Below are positions 42,154 through 52,008 of a DNA stretch of 64,000 bases, piece by piece. Position numbers and translations under genes: made by a program. The notes under the pieces were generated by a model, which searched no databases, was not told where the DNA came from, and was given only the letters and a program-made list of their open reading frames with translations. Numbering within the stretch: the stretch's first letter is position 1; every line of letters begins with the position of its first letter. Source of the stretch: Gammaproteobacteria bacterium (GTDB taxonomy: Bacteria > Pseudomonadota > Gammaproteobacteria > Pseudomonadales > Azotimanducaceae); assembly GCA_009846005.1 (NCBI GenBank), contig VXYL01000086.1:1-64000 (forward strand). The letters run 5' to 3'.

Positions 42154-42662
42154 GGCGCGCTCCGGCGTTCTTTCTCGGCCAGCAGGGCGATCTCGACGTC
42201 GTTGTCGGAAACGGCTTCGACCTTGGGAACCGGCCGATCGCCGCGAACGACCTCGGCTTGCTGGGAGATGTCCTCGAGATCCCGGCGCCGCTGGCCGAGG
42301 ACCGCCGTCAGTTCGGCGATCGCCTCGTCCGCTTCCTTTGCCGTTGAGGCCAGCGACGCGGCGGCCCGGGACTCGGCGAGCTTCTTGCGGAGGACGCCCC
42401 GGGCCAGGTCGTCCTGGTCCGAGCCGAGGCAGAGGTCGAGCTCGCGGTCATACTCCGCGAGTCGGGCGTTCGAGGCCGTCAAGTCCCGCTGGCATTGCTG
42501 CCGGCGTTCCTTGACGGCTGCGAGACGGCGTTCATCCGCAGCCACGGCGTCGGCCATGTCGCGGATGGACTGGGCGAGCAGCACCTCGGGTTCCTCGATG
42601 CGATCAAGCACCGCATGCAGGTCGGCCGTGAAGATCCGGGAGATTCGGTTGACTAGGGCCAT
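42150..42662 (-). CDS. PspA/IM30-like coiled-coil protein
   Basis: A 170-residue, almost wholly helical protein. The opening MALVNRISRIFTADLHAVLDRIEEPEVLL resembles the membrane-binding first helix of PspA and IM30/Vipp1. Long charged coiled coil follows (ADERRLAAVKERRQQCQRDL, RKKLAESRAAASLASTAKEA, QRRRDLEDISQQAEVV). It is shorter than PspA (about 220 residues), so the last helix is reduced. Such proteins form ESCRT-III-like assemblies that protect the inner membrane. It heads a four-gene operon with VWA proteins and is divergent from a two-component system across 194 bases. Confidence 0.78.
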   Translation of the reverse strand: MALVNRISRIFTADLHAVLDRIEEPEVLLAQSIRDMADAVAADERRLAAVKERRQQCQRDLTASNARLAEYDRELDLCLGSDQDDLARGVLRKKLAESRAAASLASTAKEADEAIAELTAVLGQRRRDLEDISQQAEVVRGDRPVPKVEAVSDNDVEIALLAEKERRSAP

Positions 42663-42856
42663 GGCGCTCTCTTCAGCTTGGTCGGTGCCATGGTCCGTCA
42701 CGCCCACATCCGAAGATAAGGCACGAATCCGTAAATGATCGGCAGTCCGCTTTACCTGCCGTTTACCTGCCGCGGGCGCCGCCGGACAGATTGCGGCCGC
42801 GTTCGTTTTTGCCCACTTTTTACATATTCGGCCGGGGCGCCTGCTACCGTACGCCC

Positions 42857-43555
42857 ATGGCGAAACGGAGACTTTTGATCGTCGAGGACGAGCCGTCCAT
42901 CAGCACCGGCTTGACGGATGTATTCGTCTACCACGGGTACGACGTCGAGGTGGCGGCGGACGGCGAGGCGGGATTGCGCCTGGCGCTCACCGGCCAGTTC
43001 GACCTGGTGCTGCTGGACGTGATGCTGCCCCGCCGCAACGGCTTCGACGTCTGCGATGCGATTCGCGCCTCGGATCCCGAGCAACCCATCATCATGCTGA
43101 CGGCGAAGGTCTCCGACGAGGACATCGTGCGGGGTTTGAGGCTCGGTGCCGACGACTACGTCGCCAAACCGTTCTCGGTGCAGCAGTTGGTGCTGCGCGT
43201 TGCGGCGGTGCTGCGGCGGACGAAACCGCCGTCCGCGTCCATGGCCAACATCGCACTGGACGGGATCGACATCGATACCGCCAACCTCGAGGGCCGTCGC
43301 GGCGCGAAGACGATCCCGTTCACCCGCCGGGAGATGGACGTCCTGAAGTACCTCGCCGCCAACGCCAACCGCCCGGTCCCCCGGGAGGAGTTGCTTGCCA
43401 AGGTCTGGGGCTACGCGCGCGGGATCGACATCGAGACGCGGACCGTGGACATCCACATCGCGAAGCTGCGGCGCAAGGTGGAGGCCGAACCGAAGTCGCC
43501 CGTCAACCTGACGACGGTACGCGGTGCCGGCTACCGGTTGAACATGCCGACATGA
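42857..43555 (+). CDS. OmpR-family response regulator
   Basis: A 232-residue response regulator. The receiver domain has the acidic pair in LIVEDEPSIS, the phosphorylation aspartate in LVLLDVMLPRRNG and the switch lysine in DYVAKPF. The C-terminal winged helix (RREMDVLKYLAANAN, RTVDIHIAKLRRKVE, LTTVRGAGYRLN) binds DNA. ATG 42857 is used; it is the natural N-terminus of the receiver fold. The stop overlaps the kinase ATG in ATGA. It may regulate the divergent PspA/VWA operon, which is inference from position. Confidence 0.93.
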   Translation: MAKRRLLIVEDEPSISTGLTDVFVYHGYDVEVAADGEAGLRLALTGQFDLVLLDVMLPRRNGFDVCDAIRASDPEQPIIMLTAKVSDEDIVRGLRLGADDYVAKPFSVQQLVLRVAAVLRRTKPPSASMANIALDGIDIDTANLEGRRGAKTIPFTRREMDVLKYLAANANRPVPREELLAKVWGYARGIDIETRTVDIHIAKLRRKVEAEPKSPVNLTTVRGAGYRLNMPT

Positions 43556-45387
43556 GCGTGGCGACGCCGGGCCGGTCGCGTCCGCAACGACGTTTGTTGC
43601 AACGAGGGCTTCTCCTCGGCCGCTTCAACGAACGACGATTTCTGTTGGTCTTGACCGGCCTGTTCGCCGCGCTCGCGATTCCGGCGGCGATGCTGACGGC
43701 GTACGCGTGGCGCGAACTCGGTTGGCAGGCGTTCCACCAGCAGCGCCTGTTGGCCGAAGAGTTGACTGCCCGTATCGACGCGGAAATGCAGGCTTTCGTC
43801 CTCGACGAGGAAGCGCGCTCGTTCACGGACTACGCGTTCCTGGTCGTGGAAGGCGACCCGGAAACGCCCGTGCTGCGGCGCTCGCCGTTGTCGGAATTCC
43901 CGGTGGAAGAGACGGTGCCGGGACTGAAGGCCTATTTTCAGGTCGACCCGAGCGGCAACCTGACCACGCCGCTTGTTCCCGACGGCCGCGACCAGGCGCG
44001 GGAATTCGGCGTCGGGGCTCGTGAGCTCGAGCGACGCCTCGGCGCGGATCGGGAGGTCAAGACGCTGATCGCGGGCGACCGCGTGGAGGTTGTTGAGCGG
44101 AACCTATACGCGCCCACCGAGCAACCGGCGCGGAGCGCCGATCCATCGCCAGCGTTTGCCGACGGCAAGGTCGCACCGCGTGTCAAGCGCTTCGAGCAGA
44201 ACGTCGCCGCGGTCGACAGCGCCCGGGACGAAAGTCTCGACGAGCTCGTCGTGACGACGTTCCGGAGCGAAGTCGATCCGTTCGACTTCCGCCGCTTGGA
44301 CGCCGGCAACTTCCTGCTCTACCGAAACGTGTGGCGCGAAAACCGGCGTTTCGTCCAAGGCGCGTTGATCGCCCGGGAGGAGTTCGTCGACCGGGGCATC
44401 CTCGACGCCTTCGGGCAGACCAGCCTGTCGCGGATCGCGGGTCTGGCCGTCGTGCACGGCGGCGAAGTGCTTTCGACCGCCGGCGGCTCGTCGACCGCCG
44501 GCTATCCGGCGACCGACCTGGCGGGTCAGGTTCTGCTGCGGTCCCGGCTTACCGCGCCGCTCGATGGGATCGAGCTGGTCTACAGGCTGACCGCCCTGCC
44601 GCGGGGCACCGGCAGCGCCGTGGTGCTGTGGACGGCCGGCGCGTTCGCGGCCATCCTCGTGGTCGGTTTCGTCTGGCTCTACCGGCTCGGCGTCGGCCAG
44701 ATTCGCCTCGGTCGGCAGCAGCAGGACTTCGTCTCATCGGTCAGCCACGAGTTGAAGTCGCCGCTGACGTCGATCCGAATGTACGCCGAGATCTTGAAGG
44801 CCGGATGGGCCGACGAGGCACAAAAACGCCTCTACTTCGAGACCATCTACGACGAGTCCGAACGCCTCTCCCGGCTGATCGCCAATGTCCTGGAGCTGTC
44901 CCGGCTGTCGCACCGCCCCGCAGCCCTCGAATGCACCACCGTGGCCGTCTCCGAACTGGTCGACAATGCGCGGTCCGGCATCGAATCGTCGATCGTCGCC
45001 GCGGGGTTCGAGCTCCTCGTCGACGTGGAGGACGCGACGGTGCAAGCCGAGCAGGACGCCTTTACCCAGGTGCTCATCAACCTGACCGACAACGCGGTGA
45101 AATTCGCGCGCGACGCGGACGTGAAGACCGTCGAGATCACCAGCCGGATCCGCGACGGCGCCGCCGTGATCGCGGTCCGCGACTACGGACCCGGAGTTCC
45201 CCGCGACCAGCTGCGCAAGATCTTCCGGCTGTTCTACCGTTCCGAGAACGAGCTCACCCGCGAGACCTTGGGCACCGGCATCGGCCTTGCTCTGGTGCGG
45301 GAGCTGGTGACCTCGATGGGCGGTGAGGTCGATGTCGTGAACCGCAGCCCTGGCGCCGAGTTCCGCGTCGTGTTGCCGATCCGGTAA
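43552..45387 (+). CDS. Sensor histidine kinase
   Basis: A 611-residue membrane kinase, partner of the regulator before it. Two membrane segments, FLLVLTGLFAALAIPAAMLTA (about residues 31-51) and GSAVVLWTAGAFAAILVVGF (about 357-376), enclose a periplasmic sensor domain of some 300 residues without a recognised family. The H-box SSVSHELKSPLTSIRMYAEI holds the phosphorylated histidine; the N-box INLTDNAVKFARDA, G1 box VRDYGPGVP, and G2 box TLGTGIGLALVRELV bind ATP. The large sensor domain next to a PspA/VWA operon suggests it monitors the envelope. Confidence 0.92.
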   Translation: MSVATPGRSRPQRRLLQRGLLLGRFNERRFLLVLTGLFAALAIPAAMLTAYAWRELGWQAFHQQRLLAEELTARIDAEMQAFVLDEEARSFTDYAFLVVEGDPETPVLRRSPLSEFPVEETVPGLKAYFQVDPSGNLTTPLVPDGRDQAREFGVGARELERRLGADREVKTLIAGDRVEVVERNLYAPTEQPARSADPSPAFADGKVAPRVKRFEQNVAAVDSARDESLDELVVTTFRSEVDPFDFRRLDAGNFLLYRNVWRENRRFVQGALIAREEFVDRGILDAFGQTSLSRIAGLAVVHGGEVLSTAGGSSTAGYPATDLAGQVLLRSRLTAPLDGIELVYRLTALPRGTGSAVVLWTAGAFAAILVVGFVWLYRLGVGQIRLGRQQQDFVSSVSHELKSPLTSIRMYAEILKAGWADEAQKRLYFETIYDESERLSRLIANVLELSRLSHRPAALECTTVAVSELVDNARSGIESSIVAAGFELLVDVEDATVQAEQDAFTQVLINLTDNAVKFARDADVKTVEITSRIRDGAAVIAVRDYGPGVPRDQLRKIFRLFYRSENELTRETLGTGIGLALVRELVTSMGGEVDVVNRSPGAEFRVVLPIR

Positions 45388-45440
45388 GGCCGACCAAGCG
45401 CCCGGCGGATGCGCCGGGGCAACGCTGGTAGACTCGGCCC

Positions 45441-47471
45441 ATGCAAGCTGTGGCCGACTTCCAGGTCGTCGCCGACTACCGCCCGGCGGGCGATCAGCCG
45501 ACGGCCATTGCCGAACTGGTCGACGGCCTCGAGTCCGGTCTGGCGCACCAGACGCTGCTCGGCGTAACCGGTTCCGGCAAGACCTTCGCGGTCGCCAACG
45601 TGATCGAGGAGATCCAGCGGCCGACCCTTGTGCTTGCCCCAAACAAGACGCTGGCGGCGCAGCTCTACGGTGAGTTCCGGGAGTTCTTTCCACGCAACGC
45701 CGTGGAGTATTTCGTCTCGTACTACGACTACTACCAGCCCGAAGCCTACGTTCCGGCGTCGGACACCTACATCGAGAAGGACGCCTCGGTGAACGCGCAC
45801 ATCGAGCAGATGCGCCTCTCGGCCACCAAGGCGCTGCTGGAGCGACGGGACACGGTCATCGTGGCGTCCGTCTCGGCGATCTATGGTCTCGGCGATCCGC
45901 AGTCCTACCTGCGCATGGTGCTGCATCTCGACCGGGGCGACCGGGTCGACCAACGCTACCTCATCCAGCGACTCGCGGAGTTGCAGTACACCCGTAACGA
46001 CATGGCGTTCCAGCGCGGCACCTACCGGGTGCGCGGCGACGTCATCGACGTCTTCCCCGCCGAGTCGGAAAAGGAGGCCGTGCGGGTCGAACTGTTCGAC
46101 GACGAGATCGACAACATTTCGACGTTCGATCCGTTGACCGGGGAGGTCCTGGCGCGGGTACCTCGCTACACCGTCTTTCCCAAGACCCATTACGTGACGC
46201 CCAGGGAACGCATCCTCGCGGTGCTCGACGAGATTCGCGAAGAGTTGGCCGAACGCTTGGAGGTCCTCAAGGACGCCAACAAGCTGGTCGAGGCGCAGCG
46301 CCTGGAACAGCGCACCCGGTTCGATCTCGAGATGATCAAAGAGTTAGGCTACTGCAGCGGCATCGAGAACTACTCGCGCTACCTGTCGGGTCGCCAGCCC
46401 GGCGAGCCGCCGCCGACGCTGTTCGACTACCTCCCGAAGGATGCCTTGCTGATCGTCGACGAATCCCACGTGACGGTCCCGCAGCTCGGTGGCATGTACA
46501 AGGGCGACCGGTCGCGCAAGGAGACCCTCGTGGAGTACGGCTTCCGGCTGCCGTCGGCCCTTGACAACCGACCGTTGCGGTTCGACGAATGGGAGGGGTT
46601 GGCGCCGCAGATGATCTTCGTTTCCGCGACGCCCGGTCCCTACGAAGGCGAGCGATCCGGTAGCGTAGTCGAGCAGGTCGTGCGACCGACGGGGCTCGTC
46701 GACCCGCAAGTCGACGTGCGTCCCGCATCGACCCAGGTGGATGATCTCTTCGGCGAGATCGGGTTCACCGTCGACAACGGCGAGCGGGTATTGGTGACGA
46801 CACTCACCAAGCGTATGGCCGAAGATCTCACCGAGTACCTGGACGAACACGGCGTGCGTGTCCGCTACCTGCACTCCGACATCGATACGGTCGAACGGAT
46901 GGAGATCGTTCGGGATCTGCGGCTGGGCAAGTTCGACGTGTTGGTCGGCATCAACCTTCTGCGCGAGGGTCTCGACATGCCCGAAGTCTCGCTGGTCGCG
47001 ATTCTCGACGCCGACAAGGAGGGGTTCCTGCGCGCCGAACGGTCGCTCATCCAAACGATTGGCCGCGCCGCCCGCAACTTAAACGGTCGCGCCATCCTCT
47101 ATGCGGACGCGATGACCGGGTCCATGAAGAAGGCCATCGACGAGACCAACCGCCGTCGCGACAAGCAGATCGCCTTCAACGCCGAGCACGGCATCACGCC
47201 GAAGACCGTCGAGAAGGCCGTTGCGGATGTCATGGAGGGTGCCCGGACCGCCCCGGGTGCTGCCCGGGGCCGAGGCCGGCGTGACAGCAAGGATCGCGCC
47301 GGGCCGCAACGCGTCCCGCGCGCGGTGGACACCGATCCGAAGACGTTTGGCAAAATGCTCGACGAGCTCGAGTCGAAGATGTACGACCACGCCAAGAACC
47401 TGGAATTCGAGGAAGCGGCCGCCGTGCGGGACGAGATCCGCGACCTCAGGGCGACGTACCTCGTAAACTGA
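45441..47471 (+). CDS. uvrB: Excinuclease ABC subunit B (UvrB)
   Basis: A 676-residue UvrB, the damage-verifying helicase-like subunit of nucleotide excision repair. Walker A is GVTGSGKTF; the DNA-clamping beta-hairpin is [20 protein letters not shown]; Walker B is [20 protein letters not shown]. The later helicase motifs [24 protein letters not shown] and [20 protein letters not shown] follow. The C-terminal UVR domain that binds UvrA and UvrC is [20 protein letters not shown]. Length and order are standard. A TAGACT box ends 6 bases before the ATG, so a very short leader is possible. No LexA-box-like site is evident. Confidence 0.98.
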   Translation: MQAVADFQVVADYRPAGDQPTAIAELVDGLESGLAHQTLLGVTGSGKTFAVANVIEEIQRPTLVLAPNKTLAAQLYGEFREFFPRNAVEYFVSYYDYYQPEAYVPASDTYIEKDASVNAHIEQMRLSATKALLERRDTVIVASVSAIYGLGDPQSYLRMVLHLDRGDRVDQRYLIQRLAELQYTRNDMAFQRGTYRVRGDVIDVFPAESEKEAVRVELFDDEIDNISTFDPLTGEVLARVPRYTVFPKTHYVTPRERILAVLDEIREELAERLEVLKDANKLVEAQRLEQRTRFDLEMIKELGYCSGIENYSRYLSGRQPGEPPPTLFDYLPKDALLIVDESHVTVPQLGGMYKGDRSRKETLVEYGFRLPSALDNRPLRFDEWEGLAPQMIFVSATPGPYEGERSGSVVEQVVRPTGLVDPQVDVRPASTQVDDLFGEIGFTVDNGERVLVTTLTKRMAEDLTEYLDEHGVRVRYLHSDIDTVERMEIVRDLRLGKFDVLVGINLLREGLDMPEVSLVAILDADKEGFLRAERSLIQTIGRAARNLNGRAILYADAMTGSMKKAIDETNRRRDKQIAFNAEHGITPKTVEKAVADVMEGARTAPGAARGRGRRDSKDRAGPQRVPRAVDTDPKTFGKMLDELESKMYDHAKNLEFEEAAAVRDEIRDLRATYLVN

Positions 47472-47496
47472 TCGGCTATGGGGCGCTGTGCAGGCC

Positions 47497-48408
47497 ATGG
47501 GTAGACCGAACGTGCAGATCACGCCGTTGCCGAACGCCTTCGCTTCCGAGGTAGCCGGTCTCGACGCCAGCCGGGTCGATGACGCCACGTTCGACGCCCT
47601 CTACTCGGCTTGGCTCCGCTACCCAATCCTGCGTCTACGGGGACAGCGCCTCGACGACGCTCAACTGCAGGCCTTCAGCAAACGATTCGGATCGTTGGAA
47701 TACGCGCCCATGGGGCGAATCTCCGTCGCGGCGCGCGACCAACTTCCCAATCCCTTTGTTGCGACTATCTCGAACATCGTCGAGAACGGTCGGCCGATCG
47801 GTGGCCTTGGCAATGCCGAAGCCGCATGGCACACGGACATGTCGTACATCGAGGATCCGCCCACGGCGAGCATCCTGTATGCGGTGGAGACTCCGGAAGA
47901 GGGCGGCGAGACCCATTTCTGCAGCATGATCGCCGCATTGGCTGCGTTACCGTCGGCATTGCGCGAGCGGGCGCGTTCGGCACGCCTGAAACACGATGCG
48001 GCCCACGACAGCGTCGGCACGCTGCGGCGGGGACACCGTCACGCCGCAAGCCCCCTCGAAGCTCCGGGTGCCGTGCATCCAATGGTCCGGCGACACCCGG
48101 AAAACGGGCGCGAGGCGCTGTTCCTGGGCCGTCGCCAGGACGCCTACGTGGAGGGTCTGCCGCTTGCGGAGAGTGAAGCCTTCCTTGACGAGGTCTGGCG
48201 CTACGTGGCGCTTCCCGATGCGGTCTGGACGCAACAGTGGCAGGTTGGCGACCTGCTCATCTGGGACAACCGCAGCGTCATGCACCGCCGTGCCGCCTTC
48301 GACGCGGGCGCCCGTCGTCTGATGCGCCGCACGCAGGTTCGCCCCCGTAGGGGCGACGATGTCGCGCCCCAACGGGCGCGCCGTCACCCGCCGACAACGC
48401 CGGATTGA
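47497..48408 (+). CDS. TauD/TfdA-family dioxygenase with a repeat-derived tail
   Basis: A 303-residue Fe(II)/2-oxoglutarate dioxygenase. Iron ligands are His-x-Asp in AAWHTDMSYIEDPPTAS and the distal histidine in DNRSVMHRRAAFDAGARR, with an Arg of the next strand for 2-oxoglutarate. QITPLPNAFASEVAGLD is the usual opening. ATG 47497 is preferred, with GTG 47488 as alternative. The normal end of the family is at RRLMRRTQV; the last 20 or so residues (RPRRGDDVAPQRARRH onward) are read from a copy of the dispersed GTAGGGGCGA element and are probably not functional. Substrates of the family include taurine, aryloxyacetates and gamma-butyrobetaine-like compounds. Confidence 0.87.
   Translation: MGRPNVQITPLPNAFASEVAGLDASRVDDATFDALYSAWLRYPILRLRGQRLDDAQLQAFSKRFGSLEYAPMGRISVAARDQLPNPFVATISNIVENGRPIGGLGNAEAAWHTDMSYIEDPPTASILYAVETPEEGGETHFCSMIAALAALPSALRERARSARLKHDAAHDSVGTLRRGHRHAASPLEAPGAVHPMVRRHPENGREALFLGRRQDAYVEGLPLAESEAFLDEVWRYVALPDAVWTQQWQVGDLLIWDNRSVMHRRAAFDAGARRLMRRTQVRPRRGDDVAPQRARRHPPTTPD
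48347..48392. repeat. Dispersed GTAGGGGCGA element, copy 7 (inside a coding frame)
   Basis: GTAGGGGCGACGATGTCGCG followed by CCCCAACGGGCGCGCC. It falls in the last codons of the TauD-type gene. Here the TAG is out of frame, so the gene reads through the element to a TGA at 48406. Confidence 0.75.
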
Positions 48409-48544
48409 ATCATTCAGCGGCCAGTCGCACGGCGTGGCGCATCGCCCGCGGTGTTTCTGGTCTACAATTCTGCAACCGCCGACGTCATGAGCCGTTGGCG
48501 CGGAGAATGCCGAGCATCCTCCACACCTCGCCCAAAGGGCGAAT

Positions 48545-48621
<77 letters not shown>

Positions 48622-48705
48622 AACCCGCGAACGCCCGGCCGGACGGGTCGGGTGTTCAGGGATGCCGAAACGCACCCGTTAATGGAAGCAGCCACCGGGC
48701 GTCTT

Positions 48706-48812
48706 GGTTGGTAGCCGAGCGCGCCTCGCGAGTACGCGAGGCGTCTAGGAGGGCAGCCAACCGTGGTTTCGAATGCAACCAGCGTGTGATCATCAACATC
48801 GCTCAGTGGATC
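48706..48812 (+). promoter_or_regulatory. Shared hairpin/TGCAACC/CGCTCA element upstream of the ECF sigma gene (site A)
   Basis: A 9-base hairpin CGCCTCGCG/CGCGAGGCG with loop AGTA (48722-48743) is nested in an outer stem 48706-48716 with 48752-48762 (10 of 11 pairs). Then come TGCAACC (48774), CGCTCA (48800) and GGATC (48808), 30 bases before the sigma factor ATG. All these blocks recur at identical spacing upstream of amtB. TGCAACC resembles an ECF -35 box; the -10 is unsure because the spacing to CGCTCA is 19 bases. Confidence 0.6.
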
Positions 48813-48841
48813 GAGACCGCAACAAGCCACGGCGAGTATCG

Positions 48842-49375
48842 ATGCAACCAACCGACCAGGTGTTGAACGGCGGCCCCTCCCGGGCGCTTGCCGCAGCTTT
48901 CGAGGCGCATCATCGGCGCGTATTCCGTGCCGCTTTCCGCGTTACCGGCAGCATTGACGATGCTGAGGATGTCCTGCAGACCGTATTCCTGAACATGATG
49001 AAGCGCGAGTCCAACAGCGGCGTGGATTTGGGTAACGACCCCAAGAGCTACCTGTGCCGGGCGGCTGTCAACGCCGCCGTGGACGTGTTGCGCACCCGGA
49101 AACGCAAGATGGCCGTCGAGCCGGAGGCCGACCCGCCCGAGGAATCGCCGGGCGCCGAGGCGGACGTGACGCGCCGGGAACTACGCCGCCGGCTTCGTGG
49201 CGCACTGTCGCGGTTGTCGCCACGGGCGGCGTCCATCGTCGCGCTCCGCTTCTTCGAGGGATACGGCAACGCGGAGATCGCCACGATGCTGGGGACCTCG
49301 GCATCGTCGATCGCCGTCACACTGCATCGGGCTCGGCAACGATTGAAGGCCGAACTTCACGAGGTGGCACCATGA
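48842..49375 (+). CDS. ECF-type RNA polymerase sigma factor
   Basis: A 177-residue sigma-70 family protein with regions 2 and 4 only. Region 2 reads AAFEAHHRRVFRAAFRVTGS then DDAEDVLQTVFLNMMKRES, and DPKSYLCRAAVNAAVDVLRT is its DNA-melting part. Region 4 is LSRLSPRAASIVALRFFEGY then NAEIATMLGTSASSIAVTLH. ATG 48842 is chosen; in-frame codons upstream lie in the structured leader. It is the first gene of a six-gene overlapping run and its stop overlaps the next ATG (ATGA). The next protein is probably its anti-sigma partner. Confidence 0.9.
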   Translation: MQPTDQVLNGGPSRALAAAFEAHHRRVFRAAFRVTGSIDDAEDVLQTVFLNMMKRESNSGVDLGNDPKSYLCRAAVNAAVDVLRTRKRKMAVEPEADPPEESPGAEADVTRRELRRRLRGALSRLSPRAASIVALRFFEGYGNAEIATMLGTSASSIAVTLHRARQRLKAELHEVAP

Positions 49376-52008
49376 ACGATACGGACGAGACCACGAAGTC
49401 CAAGCAGGTCCTCGACGCTGACGATTCGAGTCGCGAGGAGTCGCTTGACCTGGCGCTTGCCGCGGTTCGCGGGGACATGCCGCGCCCGGGCAGCGAGGCG
49501 GCGGCGGCGCAGCGCGTCGCACAGTCGTTGGGATTCCCTGCGGCCTCCGTGGTTCACCTGACCGACTACGAGGCGCTGATCCCGGACTATCTGGCCGGAA
49601 GGCTCAACGACGCGCAAAGAATGCTGTTCGAGGATGAAGTCCGAACATCGATTCCGTTGCGGCGCGCTCTGGCTGCAACCCGTAGCGGGGAGGGTGCCGA
49701 ACACGGTTCGTCGACCGCGTTGGCAACGGGAAACCCAGGACCGAGTTCGCGTTCGCGAGCTGGCCGGCGATGGATCTACGCGCTTGCGGCGGCCATCGCC
49801 GTGGCCATCGGGGCCGCATTGGTCGTGCCGACTCCGAACGAAAACGATCCGGTGCGGCTGGCACGGGTCGAGACTGTCGCAGGACTGTCATTGCAGCAGG
49901 TCGGCAGCCAGTGGGTGCCGCTCACGCAGGATGAATGGATCGCCGACGGACAGCGCTTGGCCACCAAGCAGAACGGCACCGCGGTGCTGGAGTTCGATGA
50001 CGGTTCGAAGGTGGAGGTCGCACCGCGATCGCAATTGCGGCTGACCCACGAACGCGGCGGCAACCGCATCCGCGTCGACCAGGGGAGTGTCATCGTACAG
50101 GTGGCGCCGCAACGCAACGGGACCTTCAATGTCGTGACCGACGATCTCCTCGTCGCGGTGGTGGGAACCACGCTCGGGGTCGGCCACGGCACCAAGGGAT
50201 CCCGCGTCTCCGTCATCGAAGGCGAGGTCGAAGTACGTCATGACGGGAAGACGACCAGTCTCCAGGCCGGCGACCAGTACGGAACGCGCAAGACCACGGC
50301 GATGGCTTTGGAGGAGACGATCGCGTGGAGCCGCGATGCCGAGCACTACGCCGAGATACTGCAGGCCTACACTGACTTCCAACGCGACATCGGCGAAGCG
50401 CTGACGGCTGGGAATCGGCACTCGACGCGCTTGCTGGACCTAGTTCCGGCCGAGACGTCGGTGTACGTCGCCGTCCCCAACGCGCCTGCTACCATTGCCG
50501 AAGCCTACGCGGCCGTGGCCGCGTTCCATGATCGCCTTCCGGCCGCCGAGTTTCCACCTTACAAGTCATCCGGTGAGGTCGAGGAAATGGTTGGCTGGCT
50601 CGGCGAAGTGGGGGACTACCTTGGCCCGGAAACGGTACTTGCGCTCTATTGGGACGACCCGGATAGCCCTCTTGTGCTGCTTCTCGCCGAAACCCGGAGA
50701 GGTTTGCGCAGGGTGATCGAAGACAAACTGCAAAGCCTTTCCCGCGCGGTGGGCAACCCACAGGTCGGCGTCGACCTCATCGACGATCCGCAAGATGCAC
50801 AAGACGGTCGGTTGTCCATCTGGCTCAACGAGGGGCTGTTCGCGGCATCCACGTCGCCAGCGGCGCTTGTTCAGCTCGAGGCGACGCTCGACGAGGGGTC
50901 GAACCCTTTCCGGGACGGCGCCCTCTACGCCCGACTGGCGGAGGTATACGAGAGGGGCGCGGAGTACGTGATGGGCGCCGACATGGCGCAACTCGGACAG
51001 GATGGGTATCGCAACCCCTTGCTCGACCTGCGTGGTGCCCGCACGGTGATTGCCGAACATCGCCTCGATGGTGAAGTTGGCGTGGCGGCGCTGGAGGTGC
51101 GCTTCGACGATGACGATCCCGATCGCGTCGCGCTGCTTGACCAGCCGGGACCGATGGGTGCCTTGCGGTTCTTTTCGCCGGACACGAGCTTTGCCGGCGC
51201 GGTCGTCCTACCCGACTCGGAGAAGCTGACGGCCGTTTTGAACACCTGGCTTGATGACCGTGGCCCGGCGGAAACGAAGCCAAAGGCCGTCTCGGAACTG
51301 ATCGACGGCGTCGTCGGCATGCTCGGCGGTGAGATTGCCGTCGCAGTCGATGGGCCGCTGCTTCCCCAGCCATCGTGGAAGGCGGCGGTGGAGGTCTATG
51401 ACCAGACCGGGTTGCAAGAGTCGATCGAGGCCTGGATCGGTCTTTTGCAGGCAATGGTGGGCGACTACGGGTTGACGGTCGAGGCCGTGGAAGGCACGGC
51501 GCCGCATGAGCCCGTCTACCGATTGTCGGCGGGTGGACTGCATGCGCATTACGCGTATATCGATGGTTACCTCGTGCTGGCCGGTACTCGGGCCGTGCTG
51601 GAACAAGCGCGACAGACCTACGACTCCGGCGCGACGCTGCTCGATGCCGCGAAGTTTCAGGAGTTGCTGCCGCTCGACAGCTACCTGGACTTTTCCGCGA
51701 TGACCTATGCGCGGTTGGACGACTCGCTCGCGTTGCCCCTCCTAGGGTGGGTGATGCCGCAGTCCGGCGGGGCGCGCGGCGAGATGTTTGAACAACTGCG
51801 TGACACCCTGGCGGGCACCGCCGTGTTCGGCGTGTACAACGAGCCTGATCGCATCCGAGTGGTGGCCAACGGAACCAACATCGCACCCTTCTTCGGCCTG
51901 CCGATGCTCCCGGCGCTCGGCCTGGGAATGTCGGACGTCGAGGCCCGTTGGCAAATCGAAGCCTCCGGCGACGGCGGCGACACCTCTGGACGCGGGGACG
52001 GCACTTGA
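49372..52008 (+). CDS. FecR-like membrane protein with large DUF3352-like domain, probable anti-sigma factor
   Basis: An 878-residue protein. Residues 65-105 ([20 protein letters not shown]) resemble the helical anti-sigma domain but lack the His and Cys of the zinc form. A single membrane segment follows at about 133-154 ([19 protein letters not shown]). Next is a FecR domain, about 185-290 ([38 protein letters not shown]). The remaining 580 residues form an extracytoplasmic domain starting [20 protein letters not shown], similar in style to DUF3352 proteins. It likely holds the sigma factor at the membrane and releases it on an outside signal. It overlaps both neighbours (ATGA, TTGA). Confidence 0.8.
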   Translation: MNDTDETTKSKQVLDADDSSREESLDLALAAVRGDMPRPGSEAAAAQRVAQSLGFPAASVVHLTDYEALIPDYLAGRLNDAQRMLFEDEVRTSIPLRRALAATRSGEGAEHGSSTALATGNPGPSSRSRAGRRWIYALAAAIAVAIGAALVVPTPNENDPVRLARVETVAGLSLQQVGSQWVPLTQDEWIADGQRLATKQNGTAVLEFDDGSKVEVAPRSQLRLTHERGGNRIRVDQGSVIVQVAPQRNGTFNVVTDDLLVAVVGTTLGVGHGTKGSRVSVIEGEVEVRHDGKTTSLQAGDQYGTRKTTAMALEETIAWSRDAEHYAEILQAYTDFQRDIGEALTAGNRHSTRLLDLVPAETSVYVAVPNAPATIAEAYAAVAAFHDRLPAAEFPPYKSSGEVEEMVGWLGEVGDYLGPETVLALYWDDPDSPLVLLLAETRRGLRRVIEDKLQSLSRAVGNPQVGVDLIDDPQDAQDGRLSIWLNEGLFAASTSPAALVQLEATLDEGSNPFRDGALYARLAEVYERGAEYVMGADMAQLGQDGYRNPLLDLRGARTVIAEHRLDGEVGVAALEVRFDDDDPDRVALLDQPGPMGALRFFSPDTSFAGAVVLPDSEKLTAVLNTWLDDRGPAETKPKAVSELIDGVVGMLGGEIAVAVDGPLLPQPSWKAAVEVYDQTGLQESIEAWIGLLQAMVGDYGLTVEAVEGTAPHEPVYRLSAGGLHAHYAYIDGYLVLAGTRAVLEQARQTYDSGATLLDAAKFQELLPLDSYLDFSAMTYARLDDSLALPLLGWVMPQSGGARGEMFEQLRDTLAGTAVFGVYNEPDRIRVVANGTNIAPFFGLPMLPALGLGMSDVEARWQIEASGDGGDTSGRGDGT

